DNA of 64,000 bases from Crossaster papposus. Lineage: Eukaryota; Echinodermata; Asteroidea; Velatida; Solasteridae. This document shows, one piece after another, positions 62,703 to 64,000 of this stretch. Below the pieces are notes generated by a model, which was not told the DNA's origin, did not search any database, and saw nothing but the letters and a program-made list of their open reading frames with translations. The stretch lies in the NCBI GenBank assembly GCA_037893245.1, contig JBAIAA010000437.1, positions 186,001 to 250,000 on the forward strand. Reading direction: 5' to 3'. Made by a program: the position numbers and the translations under genes. Numbering within the stretch: the stretch's first letter is position 1; the number at the start of each line of letters is the position of its first letter.

Positions 62703-64000
62703 TATACTTGGCCCCGCGATGGGTTGAATCAACCGTACTGTCCTGCAATTACAAATTCAGAAACACATTACCTGTGGTAGACAATTGACCTGTCGCCCTT
62801 TGCGATCATTATTCAGTCGTAGCTTCTGTTGAACATCGCATGATATTCTAAATCTTGGACAAACAAGAGCGTTCCAAATACGCGCATTATTCGGCCGCAT
62901 GTGCACCCTGTTCATTGAAACGCAATACGCGAATGCACGTCAAATTAAACGCAAACGCTCAACCGGCCCGTTATCACGTTTTTGCAACACATTGGCCAAG
63001 CGCATCTAGCATAGTATGTTCATTTTCCTAATAATTTTTTCCTAATAATTGATTCGTGAAAATATGTTTGGGGGGGTCCATGGAGTCTGCATTATTTAAA
63101 TACAAATTGTAATGAGCAACTGGAAAATAAAAAAAGCAATTTCTTTCTGCTTTTCGCGACAAGTGGCTGCACAATCTGTATGTACCGGTACACTTGGGCA
63201 AAGTTGTCTCAGAAATCTCAGACAAGTCCTGAATTCAGTCACAGAGAGCATGTACATGTACAGGTAGGGGACATCAACATAAACAATAAATATCCAGGAT
63301 CGTGAACGTTTATTGACAGATGGTGCAGAGTTTACCACCCGACAATTGGGAAGAATTGACCTATAGCCGTTTGTGAGTTAGCCACGACCCTTAGACAACT
63401 TTACACACGTGCATCATGTGCAATACATAGATGCGATGCGCGTTTAACATGGAGAAGTCCCTAGCGTTGTGCATTTGGGTTTGTTTGCATCTAGTTCCTT
63501 GCTAGAGCAAATGTTTTACCTCACATTTTACGGTGAGCGAAAAAGTCATCAAGCTCTAAACATTCTTGGTCATAAAGTAAAAACAGATAATTTTGTGTGG
63601 CATGTGTAATGAACTCTTATTAAGCCCGGTTCATAATTTATGCGAATGCGAAGCTACTTTTATGACGACAACAATTAAAGTGTCATTGTAACATTCGCCG
63701 TTACCTTCAAGAATTTGCTTTGCATACGTATTTACATGAAGTATGAACTGGGCTTTACAAATTGCAGTACTGCACAACCCTGCAGACTGCTAGACTTAAA
63801 ATTCTGAATCCATCGGATTTCACCAGTTTGCTAAATATGGAGGTATACTGAATCCATCAAACTCCTCCAAAACAGGGAATGGATTTTGATGGATTGATAC
63901 ACGTTAGGATTAATAATAGCTTTGGGTACAAGACTACTGCAACTGTACGTCAAAGAGCTTAATAGTTCAGGCTTATGATGTTGATAGGTGATCATCATCG
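62703..64000. other. upstream region of the GPCR, nothing recognised
   Basis: No element termini or exons were found. Repeated GAATCCATC and GATGGATT motifs occur near 63800-63895. Confidence 0.4.

Noticed and set aside
62703-62732. N-terminal extension of the GPCR to a TTG codon
   Set aside because: Eukaryotic initiation at TTG is unlikely; the first ATG at 62702 gives a normal extracellular N-terminus with sequons. An upstream exon joined at 62742 remains possible.

Overview
The window looks like a piece of an animal nuclear genome. Genes are split by GT-AG introns, non-coding DNA dominates, and there are tRNA-derived SINE, LINE, tyrosine-recombinase (DIRS/Ngaro-type), Penelope, Harbinger, hAT and mariner-type elements. 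The SRCR receptor, the many fold-back repeats and the element types fit a marine invertebrate deuterostome, most likely an echinoderm; that assignment is inference from content, not from a marker gene. No rRNA gene, CRISPR array or bacterial operon was seen. || Layout. 0-7 kb: a CGTACG minisatellite, several MITEs, a Penelope GIY-YIG fragment and a duplicated segment. 7.1-21.1 kb (+): a host gene assembled here from six exons whose splice phases all agree. It encodes a signal peptide, one group-A-type SRCR domain, a Thr/Ser/Pro-rich stalk, one membrane helix and a cytoplasmic tail with four tyrosine motifs, two of them in an ITAM-like pair. A CRE, CCAAT and TATA series lies upstream. Its 9.7-kb second intron holds a palindromic Harbinger transposon and two nested LINEs. 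A decayed SRCR exon with a SINE at its acceptor lies in the first intron, and a MITE sits exactly at the end of the stalk exon. || 21-28 kb: fold-back elements, a LINE reverse transcriptase fragment and unassigned DNA. 28.4-39.1 kb (-): an Ngaro-like retrotransposon interrupted by a hAT-type MITE and by a 6.0-kb I-clade-like LINE that is nearly intact. Both insertions are defined by target duplications, and an uninterrupted paralogous site is present for the LINE. 39.3-39.6 kb: a 22-bp GC-rich satellite. 43.2-48.3 kb: a long inverted-repeat element carrying a decayed gene for a putative PIN/FEN-like nuclease with a Cys-rich tail. || 50-52.1 kb (+): three in-phase exons of the ribosome-biogenesis factor TSR1, without the rest of the gene, plus a tandem array built from the first exon's 3' end. 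53-60 kb (+): an eight-exon partial model of a C48 (Ulp1/SENP-like) protease. 61.6-62.7 kb (-): an essentially single-exon class A GPCR. || The host genes do not form a pathway; each is an independent locus in repeat-rich DNA. The most notable items are the SRCR receptor with its signalling tail, the TE-derived splice donor, the nuclease-bearing inverted-repeat element, and repeated signs that G/C homopolymers have expanded relative to their own paralogous copies in the same window.
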